51,503 nt of DNA from an uncultured Bacteroidales bacterium (GCA_937876995.1 CALEFD010000027.1:1-51503), one strand, 5' to 3'; counted from the first letter of the stretch, positions 33,928 to 43,363 are shown. Numbers and translations: made by a program. The notes: generated by a model not told the origin, from the sequence alone.

Positions 33928-35154
33928 ATGAACTTTCCGTTCTACATAGCAAAGCGTTATCTATTTGCAAAAAAGAGCCATAATGTTATCAATGTTATAT
34001 CGGGTATTTCGGTAGCCGGTATAGCATTGGCATCTTTTGCTCTTATATGTACGCTTTCTGTGTTCAACGGATTTAACGATTTAGTGGCTACACTCTTTAC
34101 CAAATTCGACCCGGAATTGAAGATTGTATCAACACAAGGCAAACTTTTCAATACTGATAACAGTAAAATTCAGGATTTATCAGATCTGCCTTTTGTTGAA
34201 GAATATTCATTTTCGTTAGAAGAACAGGCGCTGATACAATACAGAAACAGTCAGCAGATTATAACTATTAAAGGTGTAGAGGAGAGTTTCTATGCCACAT
34301 CGGGAATAGAAGATATTCTGCGAGGCAATGGTATATTTATGCTTGCCGATGAGGTATGTAATTATGGTATTCCCGGATTAGGTATAATAAGCAAATTAGG
34401 AAGTGGAATACAACCGGCAGAGCCATTCAAACTGTATGTTCCCAAACAGGGAGAGAGGGTAAATATGATAAATGCAGCTGCCAATTTTAATAGTTGCAAC
34501 ATCTATTCTCCGGGAGTGGCTTTTCAGGTGAACCAGACAAAGTATGATGAAAACTACCTATTGGTTTCGTTAGATGTGGCTGAAAATCTGACCGGATATA
34601 ACAATCAGGCCACTGCAATAGAGCTGAAACTATCTGACAACATCTCCGTAAAAAAGGCAAAAAAGAGAATTGCAGCACTACTGGGAACAGATTTTAAGGT
34701 GTTAGACAGATACGAACAGCAAGAAGATATATTCAAAGTGGTTAAGCTTGAAAAATTCATATCCTATCTGTTCCTTACATTCATACTGCTGATAGCCTGT
34801 TTTAACATTATCAGTTCTCTTATTATGCTGATGATAGAAAAACAAGCAGACACAGAAATACTGAGAAGTCTGGGAGCCGACAAATCCACAACCACTCAGA
34901 TATTTGTGTATGATGGAATCCTAATATCTATGATAGGTGCTGTTTCTGGAGTAGTGTTAGGAACTATTGCTGCGTTGATGCAACAACATTTTGGATTTAT
35001 TCCATTAGGTACAAATGGTGGATTTATAGTTGATGCCTACCCTGTGAACCTGAAAATTGAGGATATAGTATTAGTGCTGGCAACTGTTCTTGTTGTCAGT
35101 TACATATCTATTAAGCCTATTGGAAAACTTGCAAAAAGAGTTATAGGTCAATAA
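33928..35154 (+). CDS. FtsX/LolC-LolE-like ABC transporter permease (probable lipoprotein-releasing)
   Basis: 408 residues. The N-terminus 'FYIAKRYLFAKKSHNVINVISGISVAGIALASFALICTLSVFNGF' is typical of LolC/LolE, with the first transmembrane helix at about 25-50. A large periplasmic MacB-like domain follows, then three helices near the C-terminus ('YLFLTFILLIACFNIISSLIML', 'ISMIGAVSGVVLGTIAAL', 'IVLVLATVLVVSYIS'). The 'EKQADTEILRSLGADKST' loop is the FtsX coupling segment. The partner ATPase (LolD) is not in the window. The 3' end overlaps murI tail to tail by 14 bases. Confidence 0.92.
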   Translation: MNFPFYIAKRYLFAKKSHNVINVISGISVAGIALASFALICTLSVFNGFNDLVATLFTKFDPELKIVSTQGKLFNTDNSKIQDLSDLPFVEEYSFSLEEQALIQYRNSQQIITIKGVEESFYATSGIEDILRGNGIFMLADEVCNYGIPGLGIISKLGSGIQPAEPFKLYVPKQGERVNMINAAANFNSCNIYSPGVAFQVNQTKYDENYLLVSLDVAENLTGYNNQATAIELKLSDNISVKKAKKRIAALLGTDFKVLDRYEQQEDIFKVVKLEKFISYLFLTFILLIACFNIISSLIMLMIEKQADTEILRSLGADKSTTTQIFVYDGILISMIGAVSGVVLGTIAALMQQHFGFIPLGTNGGFIVDAYPVNLKIEDIVLVLATVLVVSYISIKPIGKLAKRVIGQ

Positions 35155-35989
35155 TATCCTGAAGCGATACAGTTTCTGCGCTTATAGATTCACGTAAGAA
35201 TATAGATGCTGCCGGCAGGAAGATATTGGTATCTTCTGTGGTTAAATATTTACATGTACCATTCTTTGTACATCTGCTATCCATATCCTGATGTCTGTCC
35301 AGATAGCTTCTTAAAGATGTAGCAACATATTCTCCCTGTGTAATAATCTCTATATGATTAGGAACATACTTTCTAATCTTATTGTACAACAAAGGGTAAT
35401 GGGTACAACCTAAAATGATTGTATCTATCTTATCATCTTTTGCAAGAAGATTATCTACATGACGCTTTACAAAATAATCTGTTCCATCTGAATCGGATTC
35501 GTTATTTTCCACCAATGGAACCCATATAGGACAAGCCTCGCCTACCACCTTTATTTCCGGAAAGAGTTTCTTTATTTCAAGTGGATATGAGAGCGATTTA
35601 ACAGTACCCGGAGTAGCCAGCAGACCTACGTGACGGGTTTTGGTAATATCGCCTACACATTCTGCCGTAGGACGGATAATACCCAACACTCTTCTATCGG
35701 GTGCTATCAAAGGAATATCGTTCTGCTGAATATTACGAAGTGCTTTAGCAGAAGCTGTATTACACGCTAAAATAACCAATCTGCATCCCATCTCAAAGAG
35801 CTTGGCAACGCACTGCAATGTAAATTCATACACAACTTGGAAAGATCTGGTTCCATACGGAGTACGTGCATTATCACCTAAATAAAGATAGTCGTATTCA
35901 GGCATCACTTCACGAATATGAGTCAAAATAGTGAGACCACCATAGCCTGAATCAAAAATACCTATAGGACCCTTCTCTGAGGAAAGCAT
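35141..35989 (-). CDS. murI: Glutamate racemase
   Basis: 282 residues, making D-glutamate for peptidoglycan. 'IGIFDSGYGGLTIL' is the N-terminal signature. The two catalytic cysteines lie in 'VILACNTASAKAL' and 'IILGCTHYPLL', with the 'GDNARTPYGTRS' loop between. It is the last gene of the bamA-skp cluster, 21 bp after the third skp-like gene. Confidence 0.97.
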   Translation of the reverse strand: MLSSEKGPIGIFDSGYGGLTILTHIREVMPEYDYLYLGDNARTPYGTRSFQVVYEFTLQCVAKLFEMGCRLVILACNTASAKALRNIQQNDIPLIAPDRRVLGIIRPTAECVGDITKTRHVGLLATPGTVKSLSYPLEIKKLFPEIKVVGEACPIWVPLVENNESDSDGTDYFVKRHVDNLLAKDDKIDTIILGCTHYPLLYNKIRKYVPNHIEIITQGEYVATSLRSYLDRHQDMDSRCTKNGTCKYLTTEDTNIFLPAASIFLRESISAETVSLQDIIDL

Positions 35990-36010
35990 AATGTTTAGTA
36001 TTGGTTGTTA

Positions 36011-36574
36011 TTACTCTTTTAATTCGGATTCTATCTCCTGCATTGTCTCTTCTACCATTACAGTAATTCCCAACTTTAAATAGACATCCTGGGATATATC
36101 CATTCCACGATCGGAATTGATGTAAAGATAGGTTCTTTGATCTGTATCAACAACATAATCAAGTTGTTTTTCTTTACAAACTGCAGAAATAGCCTCTAAA
36201 GCCTTCTGTTTTAAAGGATTCAGTAATTCAGCGCGATGTTCTTCAAGTGCCTTGTTCACATTCTGACGGAACTCTACATTATTATCCATCAACAGTTGTA
36301 ACTCCTTTTGACGTTTTGCAACTATAGTAGAAGACAACTGGTCCTGATTTATCATAAAATCTGTATATTGTCTGTCAAATTCGCGCTTTGAACGCTCTAC
36401 CTCTTCTCTATATTCAGACTGCAATTCTTCTAATTTTAACTGCGCTTCCATATATTCAGGCATCAGTTGAACAGTCTTATTAAAGCTTATATAACCAAAA
36501 TAACCCTGCTGAGCATTTATAGCCAAAGGAGCAATAACTGACGATAACAGAAATAATAACAAATATCTTTTCAT
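36011..36574 (-). CDS. OmpH/Skp-family periplasmic chaperone, paralogue 3
   Basis: 187 residues. A signal peptide ('LAINAQQ') is followed by 'GYFGYISFNKTVQLMPEYMEAQLKLEELQSEY', a long charged helical hairpin (about 45-120) and a closing 'LDYVVDTDQRTYLYINSDRGMDISQDVYLKLGI', the Skp plan of a trimeric beta body with coiled-coil tentacles holding unfolded outer-membrane proteins. It is the most divergent of the three copies and is separated from paralogue 2 by a hairpin at 36616-36647. Confidence 0.88.
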   Translation of the reverse strand: MKRYLLLFLLSSVIAPLAINAQQGYFGYISFNKTVQLMPEYMEAQLKLEELQSEYREEVERSKREFDRQYTDFMINQDQLSSTIVAKRQKELQLLMDNNVEFRQNVNKALEEHRAELLNPLKQKALEAISAVCKEKQLDYVVDTDQRTYLYINSDRGMDISQDVYLKLGITVMVEETMQEIESELKE

Positions 36575-36615
36575 ATCATATTTTTTGTAACTGAAATACT
36601 TTCAATAATTAAATA

Positions 36616-36647
36616 AAAGGGAAATGGGCATTACCCTATTTCCCTTT
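36616..36647 (-). terminator. Hairpin, probable terminator or attenuator between skp paralogues 2 and 3
   Basis: A 10-bp stem (36616-36625 with 36638-36647) is extended by a GGG/CCC pair across a one-base bulge, with loop CATTA. On the minus strand it is followed by TTTT-A-TTT, a weak T-tract. It could lower expression of paralogue 3 and murI relative to the upstream genes. Confidence 0.55.
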
Positions 36648-36670
36648 GAAAAAAATCTTGTACAATACCT

Positions 36671-37174
36671 TTATTTAATTCCTAGTTTTTCTTTTACTAA
36701 AGGAGAAACATCAGTAGTTAAAGTAGTGCTAACAAATGGCACTGCACCACCTGCCAAATCAAAAATACAGATAAAACCACCTTCCTGACCAACTGTTTCT
36801 ATTGCTTTCAAAACTTTGTTGGTGATGTTACCCATCAATTCAGCCTGTTTTCTCTCTAAATTAACCTGACATTCCTGATAATAGCTGGTCAATTTATCCT
36901 GCATCTCCATTATCTCTTGCTGACGACGAGTCTTTATATTTTCAGGTAATGTAGCCTCCTGGCTTTCATAATCCTGAATTTTCTTTTCATATTCAGTGCG
37001 TAAATATTTCAATTCCTCTTCATATTCACTCTGTGTAGTCTGCATTTCTGTCTCTGCTTGAGTGTAATCCGGCATCAATGGAATCAAATCTGATGAATTT
37101 ATATGACCGAATTTCTGTCCGAACATACAAACCGGAGCCATCATCAACATTACTATAACTAAAAATTTCTTCAT
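36671..37174 (-). CDS. OmpH/Skp-family periplasmic chaperone, paralogue 2
   Basis: 167 residues with a signal peptide ('MMAPVCMFGQKFGHINSSDLIPLMPDY'), a helical hairpin rich in Glu and Lys ('YEEELKYLRTEYEKKIQDYESQEATLPENIKTRRQQEI') and C-terminal 'GGFICIFDLAGGAVPFVSTTLTTDVSPLVKEKLGI'. Chaperone for unfolded outer-membrane proteins delivered to BamA. It has its own promoter-like element at 37218-37225. Confidence 0.92.
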   Translation of the reverse strand: MKKFLVIVMLMMAPVCMFGQKFGHINSSDLIPLMPDYTQAETEMQTTQSEYEEELKYLRTEYEKKIQDYESQEATLPENIKTRRQQEIMEMQDKLTSYYQECQVNLERKQAELMGNITNKVLKAIETVGQEGGFICIFDLAGGAVPFVSTTLTTDVSPLVKEKLGIK

Positions 37175-37217
37175 AATCTTTCTTACTTATTTATTGTGAA
37201 TTCAATATTCTTTGATG

Positions 37218-37225
37218 CAAAGGTA
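37218..37225 (-). promoter_or_regulatory. Internal -7 element (TACCTTTG) before skp paralogue 2
   Basis: On the minus strand an exact TAnnTTTG sits in the 56-bp gap after paralogue 1, 43 bp before the ATG of paralogue 2. It allows paralogue 2 to be transcribed independently of bamA. Confidence 0.5.
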
Positions 37226-37230
37226 GTCAT

Positions 37231-37746
37231 TTAATTTGAATATCCTAATTTCTGAAGCACTTCATTGCTAATATCTATCTTAGGAGATGCATAAATCATG
37301 CTTCCGGCAGATGCTCTATCAACAACAACCTGATATCCGTTTGCTTCGCTTATCTGTTTTACTGCTTCATAAATCTCGTCCTGTATAGGTGCCATCAGGC
37401 TTTCTCTCTTTTTGTAGAGTTCACCCTCTGGAGCAAAATACTGGCGTTTCAGTTCACTTGCCTGTTTCTCTTTTGCAACTATCTCTTCTTCTTTCTTCAC
37501 TTTCTGCTCTTCAGACAGGAAGACAGCCTCATTCTGATAATTCTTATACAGAGTTTCTGCCTCTAAAGAGATAGCGTCAATTTCAGCCTGCCAACGCTTT
37601 GAGAATTGATTCAACTGTTCGTTAGCTCTTTCGTATGCAGGAATCTTACCCAAAATATATTCCATATCTATCAGAGCAAACTTTTGCGCACTTACACCTG
37701 CAGAAAGCAGGAATAATACCGATACTAATGATAAGATCTTTTTCAT
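37231..37746 (-). CDS. OmpH/Skp-family periplasmic chaperone, paralogue 1
   Basis: 171 residues. The signal peptide ends 'SAGVSAQ', then 'KFALIDMEYILGKIPAYERANEQLNQFSKRWQAEI' (the conserved Skp opening strand and helix), a charged coiled coil, and 'NGYQVVVDRASAGSMIYASPKIDISNEVLQKLGY'. This copy is nearest to bamA (30 bp) and matches the family best; it is the likely principal Skp. Confidence 0.93.
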   Translation of the reverse strand: MKKILSLVSVLFLLSAGVSAQKFALIDMEYILGKIPAYERANEQLNQFSKRWQAEIDAISLEAETLYKNYQNEAVFLSEEQKVKKEEEIVAKEKQASELKRQYFAPEGELYKKRESLMAPIQDEIYEAVKQISEANGYQVVVDRASAGSMIYASPKIDISNEVLQKLGYSN

Positions 37747-37776
37747 AATAGCTTATTTTTAAAGTTAAACAAAATA

Positions 37777-40425
37777 TTAGAATTCCTGACCAAGTATGAA
37801 GTGTACCTGGCTGCCGGAATACTGTTTAGAACCATTCACAGGGTCAAAACCGTATGCCCAGTCTATACCCATCATACCTACCATAGGCAGGAACACTCTT
37901 ACACCTACACCTGCAGAGCGTTTCAGATCGAATGGCTTAAAGTCACTTATTTTTGCCCAAGCATTACCTCCTTCTACAAATGCAAGAGCATATATTGTTG
38001 TTGAATTCTCCATAATAAGTGGGAATCGAAGTTCTGCTGCAAGACGAGCATACGCATAGCTCTCATTGTAATAAGAGAGAGAACCATTGTCGTAACCACG
38101 CAGAGCAACCATCTCTGTTGCGTATGTGTATGAACCACCGCTCATACCATCACCACCCACGTAGAAGGTTTCAAACGGAGAGCGCTTATACTTATTATAG
38201 TGTCCCAAGAGACCAAAATCTGCACGAGTCATCAACACCAGGCACTTCTGGCCACCGGTTAAAGCGGTATAAGTTCTACCACGGAACTTCCACTTGTGAT
38301 ATTCTATCCACTTATGTTTCTCTTGCAATTCACGCTGATACGATGCAGATGTCTGATCATTAGCCAACGATGCATAATCTACGCCATCCCATAATGAATA
38401 AGGTGGTGTAGCAGAAACGGTAAGAGAGAAATCGGAACCGAAACGTGGATATAATTGGTTATCTGTAGAGTTTCTGCTTAATGTGATACCTAAGTTAATA
38501 TTGTTACAGGTACCATTATTAATAAGGAAGTACGACCAATTCTTTAGATTATATCTGGTATAGGCCAATTCACCATAAATGGTAAAGTAGTCGTCCGGCC
38601 AATGAAGACGTTTACCCCAACCAACAGATGCACCTAACAGAGTAATGTACTTATCGGGGTCATAATAAGATTCGTAGTTTGTATATCCATAACCATAATC
38701 GTAACCACCATAGTAACTTCCATAACCATACATATAGTTATTCAGGTTCTGATATAGTGCTGAATTGTAATAATTTGAACTTATATCAGTCTGTTTTGAA
38801 TAGAACAGGTTTACCGATAATGAATTAGGACGCTTACCACCCAACCATGGTTCCAGGAATGACAAACTGTATGAATGGTAGTAACGACCATTGGTCTGAC
38901 CGCTTATGGAGAAGGTCTGACCATCACCTTGCGGAATAAACATTCTGTAGTTGTCACTTTTATGGAACAGATTATACATTGAGAAGTTTGTAAATTTAAG
39001 AGCAATACGTCCTATAAGACCAGTCTGTCCCCAACCGGCAGATAGTTCTATCTGATCGTTTGCCTTGGAATCGAGTTCCCAGTTTATATCTACAGTTCCG
39101 TCAGTATAATTAGGCTGAAGATCCGGATTGATAGTTTGCGGATCGAAATGTCCCATTTGAGCTATGTTGGTATATGAACGTGTCAAAGCCTCTTTTGAGA
39201 AGAGATCGCCCGGACGTGTATATAGTTCACGACGTACTACATTCTCATAAAGACGATCGTTACCAAATATGTTCACTCTGTTTATCTTGGCCTGAGGACC
39301 CTCTACTATTCGCATCTCCAAATCGATGGAATCGCCCACCACATTTGCCTCTACCGGATCTAAGTTATAGAACAGATAACCGGTATTATAGTACAGGTTT
39401 CCTACTGCATCGTCATCTTCCATAGTACGTTCCTTCAGTTTCTTCTGGTCATAAACATCGCCGCTCTTCATTCTTAGCACTTCTGCCAGATCTTCACTAT
39501 TATAAACGGTGTTACCTACCCAATTGATATTTCTAAGATAATATCTGTTTCCTTCATCTATAGTAAGATAAATATCTACGGTATTATCTTCTTGATTATG
39601 AACTATGCTGTCGCTTACTATATAGGCATCTCTATAACCAAGTTCGTTATATTTGTTGATGATATTGTCTTTATCGTTTTCAAATTCATCTTCTACAAAT
39701 TTCTTGGTACGTAAGAAGTCGTTGAAATATCTCTTTTCGTTGGTCTTCTTCATAACCTTTTTCAGCATTTTATCATCTACAGCTGAATTACCCTGCAATA
39801 CAATGCTGTTTACCTTTACTCGCTCTTTCTTGTCAATAAAGATATCTACATACACCAATCCGTCCTGATCAACCTCTTCCTGTTGCTGAACACGAATCTC
39901 TGCATTATCGTAACCTTTTTCGTTGTAATAGCGGCGAATAAGTATTTCTGAACGATCCAAGATGTTTGGTGTTACCTGACTACCGCGAATCAAACCAATC
40001 TTATCTTCCAATTCAGTAATTTCACCCTTCTTTACACCATGGTAGATAATGTCTTTAATCTTAGGGCGTTGTTCTATAGATATTTCCAGATATATTTTAC
40101 TGTCAACTATCTTTGTAGCAATAATCTTGACGTTGGCAAACAGACCATTCTTCCACAAACGTTTCATAGCCGTTGATATTTCATCGCCGGGCACAGTGAT
40201 TATTTGACCAACTGTTAATCCGGAGAGGCCAATCAATGTAGATGGATCCATATTGTCAACTCCTGTTACTACAATATCTGCTATTTCATATTTTTTGGGG
40301 GTTCCCGAATAGAGTATGACAGGAGCCTCATCTACAGACTGTCCCTGCAGATTCATAGGAACAATCATAAGTAATCCTAATAGAATAACTATGTAATTCT
40401 TTATCTTTTTCATCATTTTAATCAT
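37777..40425 (-). CDS. bamA: Outer-membrane protein assembly factor BamA (Omp85)
   Basis: 882 residues. A signal peptide ('LLGLLMIVPMNLQGQ') is followed by five POTRA domains (about 45-450; for example 'YEIADIVVTGVDNMDPSTLIGLSGLTVGQ', 'KVNSIVLQGNSAVDDKMLKKVMKKT', 'INRVNIFGNDRLYENVVRRELYTRPGDLF') and a 16-strand barrel to the C-terminal 'HFILGQEF' ending in Phe. It inserts barrels into the outer membrane. An unusual Tyr/Gly-rich loop sits at about residues 560-592. The start could be ATG 40425 (8-base overlap with uppS) or 40416/40413 (no overlap). Confidence 0.97.
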   Translation of the reverse strand: MIKMMKKIKNYIVILLGLLMIVPMNLQGQSVDEAPVILYSGTPKKYEIADIVVTGVDNMDPSTLIGLSGLTVGQIITVPGDEISTAMKRLWKNGLFANVKIIATKIVDSKIYLEISIEQRPKIKDIIYHGVKKGEITELEDKIGLIRGSQVTPNILDRSEILIRRYYNEKGYDNAEIRVQQQEEVDQDGLVYVDIFIDKKERVKVNSIVLQGNSAVDDKMLKKVMKKTNEKRYFNDFLRTKKFVEDEFENDKDNIINKYNELGYRDAYIVSDSIVHNQEDNTVDIYLTIDEGNRYYLRNINWVGNTVYNSEDLAEVLRMKSGDVYDQKKLKERTMEDDDAVGNLYYNTGYLFYNLDPVEANVVGDSIDLEMRIVEGPQAKINRVNIFGNDRLYENVVRRELYTRPGDLFSKEALTRSYTNIAQMGHFDPQTINPDLQPNYTDGTVDINWELDSKANDQIELSAGWGQTGLIGRIALKFTNFSMYNLFHKSDNYRMFIPQGDGQTFSISGQTNGRYYHSYSLSFLEPWLGGKRPNSLSVNLFYSKQTDISSNYYNSALYQNLNNYMYGYGSYYGGYDYGYGYTNYESYYDPDKYITLLGASVGWGKRLHWPDDYFTIYGELAYTRYNLKNWSYFLINNGTCNNINLGITLSRNSTDNQLYPRFGSDFSLTVSATPPYSLWDGVDYASLANDQTSASYQRELQEKHKWIEYHKWKFRGRTYTALTGGQKCLVLMTRADFGLLGHYNKYKRSPFETFYVGGDGMSGGSYTYATEMVALRGYDNGSLSYYNESYAYARLAAELRFPLIMENSTTIYALAFVEGGNAWAKISDFKPFDLKRSAGVGVRVFLPMVGMMGIDWAYGFDPVNGSKQYSGSQVHFILGQEF

Positions 40426-41164
40426 TCTTTTGCTCGGCTACTTGCGCACTTGTTTTACCAAAACGACGTTCACGTTCCTGATAACTGAGAATAGCCTTAC
40501 AAAGCTCTTCTTTGTTGAAATCCGGCCAGAAAGTATCGCAGAAATAGAGTTCAGTATATGCTGCTTGCCACAACAAATAGTTACTTAGTCTTATTTCGCC
40601 TCCTGTACGTATCAACAGATCCGGATCCGGCATAAAGTTTGTGTTCAGGTTTGCTGAGAACATCTCTTCTGTAATATCTTCGGCAGATATCTTTCCTTCT
40701 GCAACCTGACGAGCAAGTTTCTTTGCAGTGTCGGTAATCTCCCAACGAGAAGAGTAGCTCAATGCCAAAATCAGAGTGGATCTCTTAAAGTTTGACGTTC
40801 TTTCTATCAACCCGTTTAATTTGTCAAGTACATCTTTTGGTAAACGGGATGTATCGCCTATAACACAAAACCTTACATCGTTCTTAACAAAAAGTTCATC
40901 TTCCAGATTCTTAAACAGCAAAAGCATCAGGGCATTTATCTCCTCAATAGGACGATTCCAGTTTTCTGTGGAGAAGGTGTAAAGAGTAAGATATTTGATA
41001 CCCAATCTTACTGCATCCTGGGTAAGTTGTCTTACCACCTGAACACCTTGAATATGCCCTTCGGTTCTCTCTTTACCTTGCTGAGTAGCCCACCTGCCAT
41101 TACCATCCATAATGATGGCAACGTGTTCCGGGATTCTGCTTTTATCAATTAATTCTTCGTACAT
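40418..41164 (-). CDS. uppS: Isoprenyl transferase (undecaprenyl diphosphate synthase)
   Basis: 248 residues, cis-prenyltransferase making the lipid carrier for peptidoglycan and surface glycans. 'HVAIIMDGNGRWATQQGKERTEGHIQG' carries the catalytic Asp and pyrophosphate-binding loop. 'LTLYTFSTENWNRP' and 'PDLLIRTGGEIRLSNYLLWQAAYTELYF' are the remaining signatures. It lies between porG and bamA, the same order I recall for P. gingivalis. Confidence 0.97.
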   Translation of the reverse strand: MYEELIDKSRIPEHVAIIMDGNGRWATQQGKERTEGHIQGVQVVRQLTQDAVRLGIKYLTLYTFSTENWNRPIEEINALMLLLFKNLEDELFVKNDVRFCVIGDTSRLPKDVLDKLNGLIERTSNFKRSTLILALSYSSRWEITDTAKKLARQVAEGKISAEDITEEMFSANLNTNFMPDPDLLIRTGGEIRLSNYLLWQAAYTELYFCDTFWPDFNKEELCKAILSYQERERRFGKTSAQVAEQKND

Positions 41165-41179
41165 AGTAACTCTATACGT

Positions 41180-41869
41180 TTAGTTGCAGTCACAAGGACG
41201 TGCAAAAATATCGAAAGTAAGATATAGCATAGTAAAGCTATAACTATCCTTGTTTTTAAATCCTTTTCCCTTTATTTGGAAGGGGTCGTTCAATGTTGTT
41301 CCAGCCAATGTCGATGTAACATCAAGCTTGTCGGAGGAACTGAATCGCATGGTCCATTCCAAACCAATATTAACTCTTTCGGCCAATTTATAACGTAACC
41401 CCAGTCCCACAGGAAAATTTATGGCAAACACATTCTCTGCGGGCTTTGGAGCGTATGTGAGACCAACACCCAAAAGATAGTAAGGTACTAATCTGCGACT
41501 GCCGTTCCACGATGTCATGCCGTATGCGTTAAAATTACATTCGGCCTGAACGCCAAAATCGTAGATAGTACGACTAAAGCCTATACCATCGCCCGGAATG
41601 GAACCATCCATAAACTGTGTATCGCCCTCTATTCCGGCAGAAACAATATCTGCTTTCAAAGAGAAACGCGGGTTTACATTATATCTTGCCACTATACCTA
41701 CCATACCGTTTGTATTTTTATAGAGCGAAGTGCTATTTACATCGCCCATATAAAAACTACCACCGCCCACTAATCCTATCTCTGCAAAATAACCTTCGTC
41801 TTGTGCTTTTGCAGGCAGTATTGCTGTGAACAACATTAGCAATAGTATGTTACGCAGTATAGTTTGCAT
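41180..41869 (-). CDS. porG: DUF6089-family outer-membrane protein, probable type IX secretion component PorG
   Basis: 229 residues with a signal peptide ('FTAILPAKAQ') and a small barrel: 'YFAEIGLVGGGSFYMGDVN', 'GMVGIVARYNVNPRFSLKADI', 'YDFGVQAECNFNAYG', 'LVPYYLLGVGLTYAPK', 'FPVGLGLRYKLAERVNIGLEWTMRF', ending 'YLTFDIFARPCDCN'. In P. gingivalis the PorG gene precedes uppS, bamA and skp genes and anchors the PorK/PorN ring to the outer membrane; both the order and the family match here. The call relies on this synteny as much as on the sequence. Confidence 0.8.
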   Translation of the reverse strand: MQTILRNILLLMLFTAILPAKAQDEGYFAEIGLVGGGSFYMGDVNSTSLYKNTNGMVGIVARYNVNPRFSLKADIVSAGIEGDTQFMDGSIPGDGIGFSRTIYDFGVQAECNFNAYGMTSWNGSRRLVPYYLLGVGLTYAPKPAENVFAINFPVGLGLRYKLAERVNIGLEWTMRFSSSDKLDVTSTLAGTTLNDPFQIKGKGFKNKDSYSFTMLYLTFDIFARPCDCN

Positions 41870-41873
41870 CTTT

Positions 41874-43253
41874 TTATTTCATCAATCTGTTTATTCCACC
41901 ACGCCAAACCTGACCAGATTCTGTCATAATCCATATAACATTGTTTGAATCTGTAACTGACGAGAACTTGGTAAGCTTATTATTAAGTTCGGCAGGGAAT
42001 TTCATGTATATATTCCAAGAAGAATATTCATTGTTATACAAACTGCAATCACGCCATGTAACACCGTTGTCTTTAGACTGATAGAATGCATTGAAGCCAT
42101 TTCCAAAAGCATAAAGATCTTTGTCGTAGTACATCATTGTCAATCCGCCTTTTGCAGGAAGTAACTTATCGTTTGTAGATGATGGAGTGATTTCTGTCCA
42201 TTTATCATCGGTAGATAAACGTGTCCACACTGATGCTTTGGAGAAGAGTGCATCGTCTTTCAATCCCACCAAAACGGTACGCAGTATCTTTGGATTGCTC
42301 TTTAACGGATAGCAACACAAGGATATGTTCTTTATAGGGAACGATTCAGGAATATCCTGGTAAGCCTCCCAGTTTACCATATCGGCAGATTTAACTATTT
42401 TGCCTGCAGTATTAAGTGCCCAACATACGCCTTCGGAATATTCTGAATTCGATGTTGAGATAAGATATTTGAATCTTTCGGTTGTAGAAGAGGCTGTCCA
42501 ATCTTTGCCATTTACAGAAGTGTACAGAACATCGTCCTGCAACATATAGAAGCCACTATTGTACTGAATAATATTGTTATTCCACTTTTCTGAATCTATA
42601 CCTGTAATTTGAACCGGTGCAGCCCATTCTGTATTCTTCTCTATGCTTCTTGCAATAAATACCGGAATGCTCGATTCATCTTTACCAAACAGGAAAATAG
42701 AATCGTTCTTTATTACGGAAGCCTGCTCTTTCAATGCTTTATAGCCAACGGAATCTGCTTTTGACCAGGTAACTGAGTCGGGATGAATCTTATGAACATT
42801 CAGTTTAACTTCGTATTCACGTCTCTCTTTCAGGTCTTCCGATACTGCTATAAAAGTCAACGGTTTAGAGAGATCTACAGAATCGCTTGATGACCAAATA
42901 GAATCTATGGTAGTACCATCTGCTCTACTCTTTCTGATATAGAGATAACCTGTATGTTCAACATTAATCAACACTCTATCAAGTTTTGCTCCGTACGATA
43001 TAGAATCAACGTTGTATATCTTACAATTGTGCTGATCTATTGTCATAGGGTACATATTACCGCTTTCAAGTTTGGAAATCAAAGTATCTCTACCATGAAT
43101 GTTTATATCGCGATACCAAACCTTAAAATTGCCAACAGAAAAATTTGTGATAGCTGCAAACGGTTCCAGCACTCTGTCTGTACTATTCAGACAAGAGGTA
43201 AGTAGCGTTGTAGCTGCCACCAAAACCAACAATCCTTTACGAATTTTCATCAT
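41874..43253 (-). CDS. DUF6242-like lipoprotein with BNR/sialidase-type repeats
   Basis: 459 residues. Lipobox 'TLLTSC' (Cys 21 from ATG 43253; ATG 43250 is an alternative). The N-terminal region (about 35-160) is beta-rich, then a propeller-like part with Asp-box-type turns ('YTSVNGKDWTASS', 'VKSADMVNWEAYQ', 'YQSKDNGVTWRDCS') and final 'WIMTESGQVWRGGINRL'. No catalytic motif is recognised. It leads the porG-uppS-bamA cluster (4 bp before porG), so an envelope-assembly role is possible but unproven. Confidence 0.8.
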   Translation of the reverse strand: MMKIRKGLLVLVAATTLLTSCLNSTDRVLEPFAAITNFSVGNFKVWYRDINIHGRDTLISKLESGNMYPMTIDQHNCKIYNVDSISYGAKLDRVLINVEHTGYLYIRKSRADGTTIDSIWSSSDSVDLSKPLTFIAVSEDLKERREYEVKLNVHKIHPDSVTWSKADSVGYKALKEQASVIKNDSIFLFGKDESSIPVFIARSIEKNTEWAAPVQITGIDSEKWNNNIIQYNSGFYMLQDDVLYTSVNGKDWTASSTTERFKYLISTSNSEYSEGVCWALNTAGKIVKSADMVNWEAYQDIPESFPIKNISLCCYPLKSNPKILRTVLVGLKDDALFSKASVWTRLSTDDKWTEITPSSTNDKLLPAKGGLTMMYYDKDLYAFGNGFNAFYQSKDNGVTWRDCSLYNNEYSSWNIYMKFPAELNNKLTKFSSVTDSNNVIWIMTESGQVWRGGINRLMK

Positions 43254-43280
43254 TTTTGAACATTATACGTTGAAACTCTG

Positions 43281-43288
43281 CAAAAATA
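43281..43288 (-). promoter_or_regulatory. -7 element (TATTTTTG) at the head of the porG-uppS-bamA cluster
   Basis: On the minus strand an exact TAnnTTTG lies 27 bp before the DUF6242-like gene. It is the likely main promoter for the whole minus-strand envelope cluster. Confidence 0.55.
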
Positions 43289-43363
43289 GCAACAATTTTC
43301 GGCTTTAGAGCATCTATTTAATTAGTTTTATAATAAATAACAGCGATATACCTCTTTTTTCAG

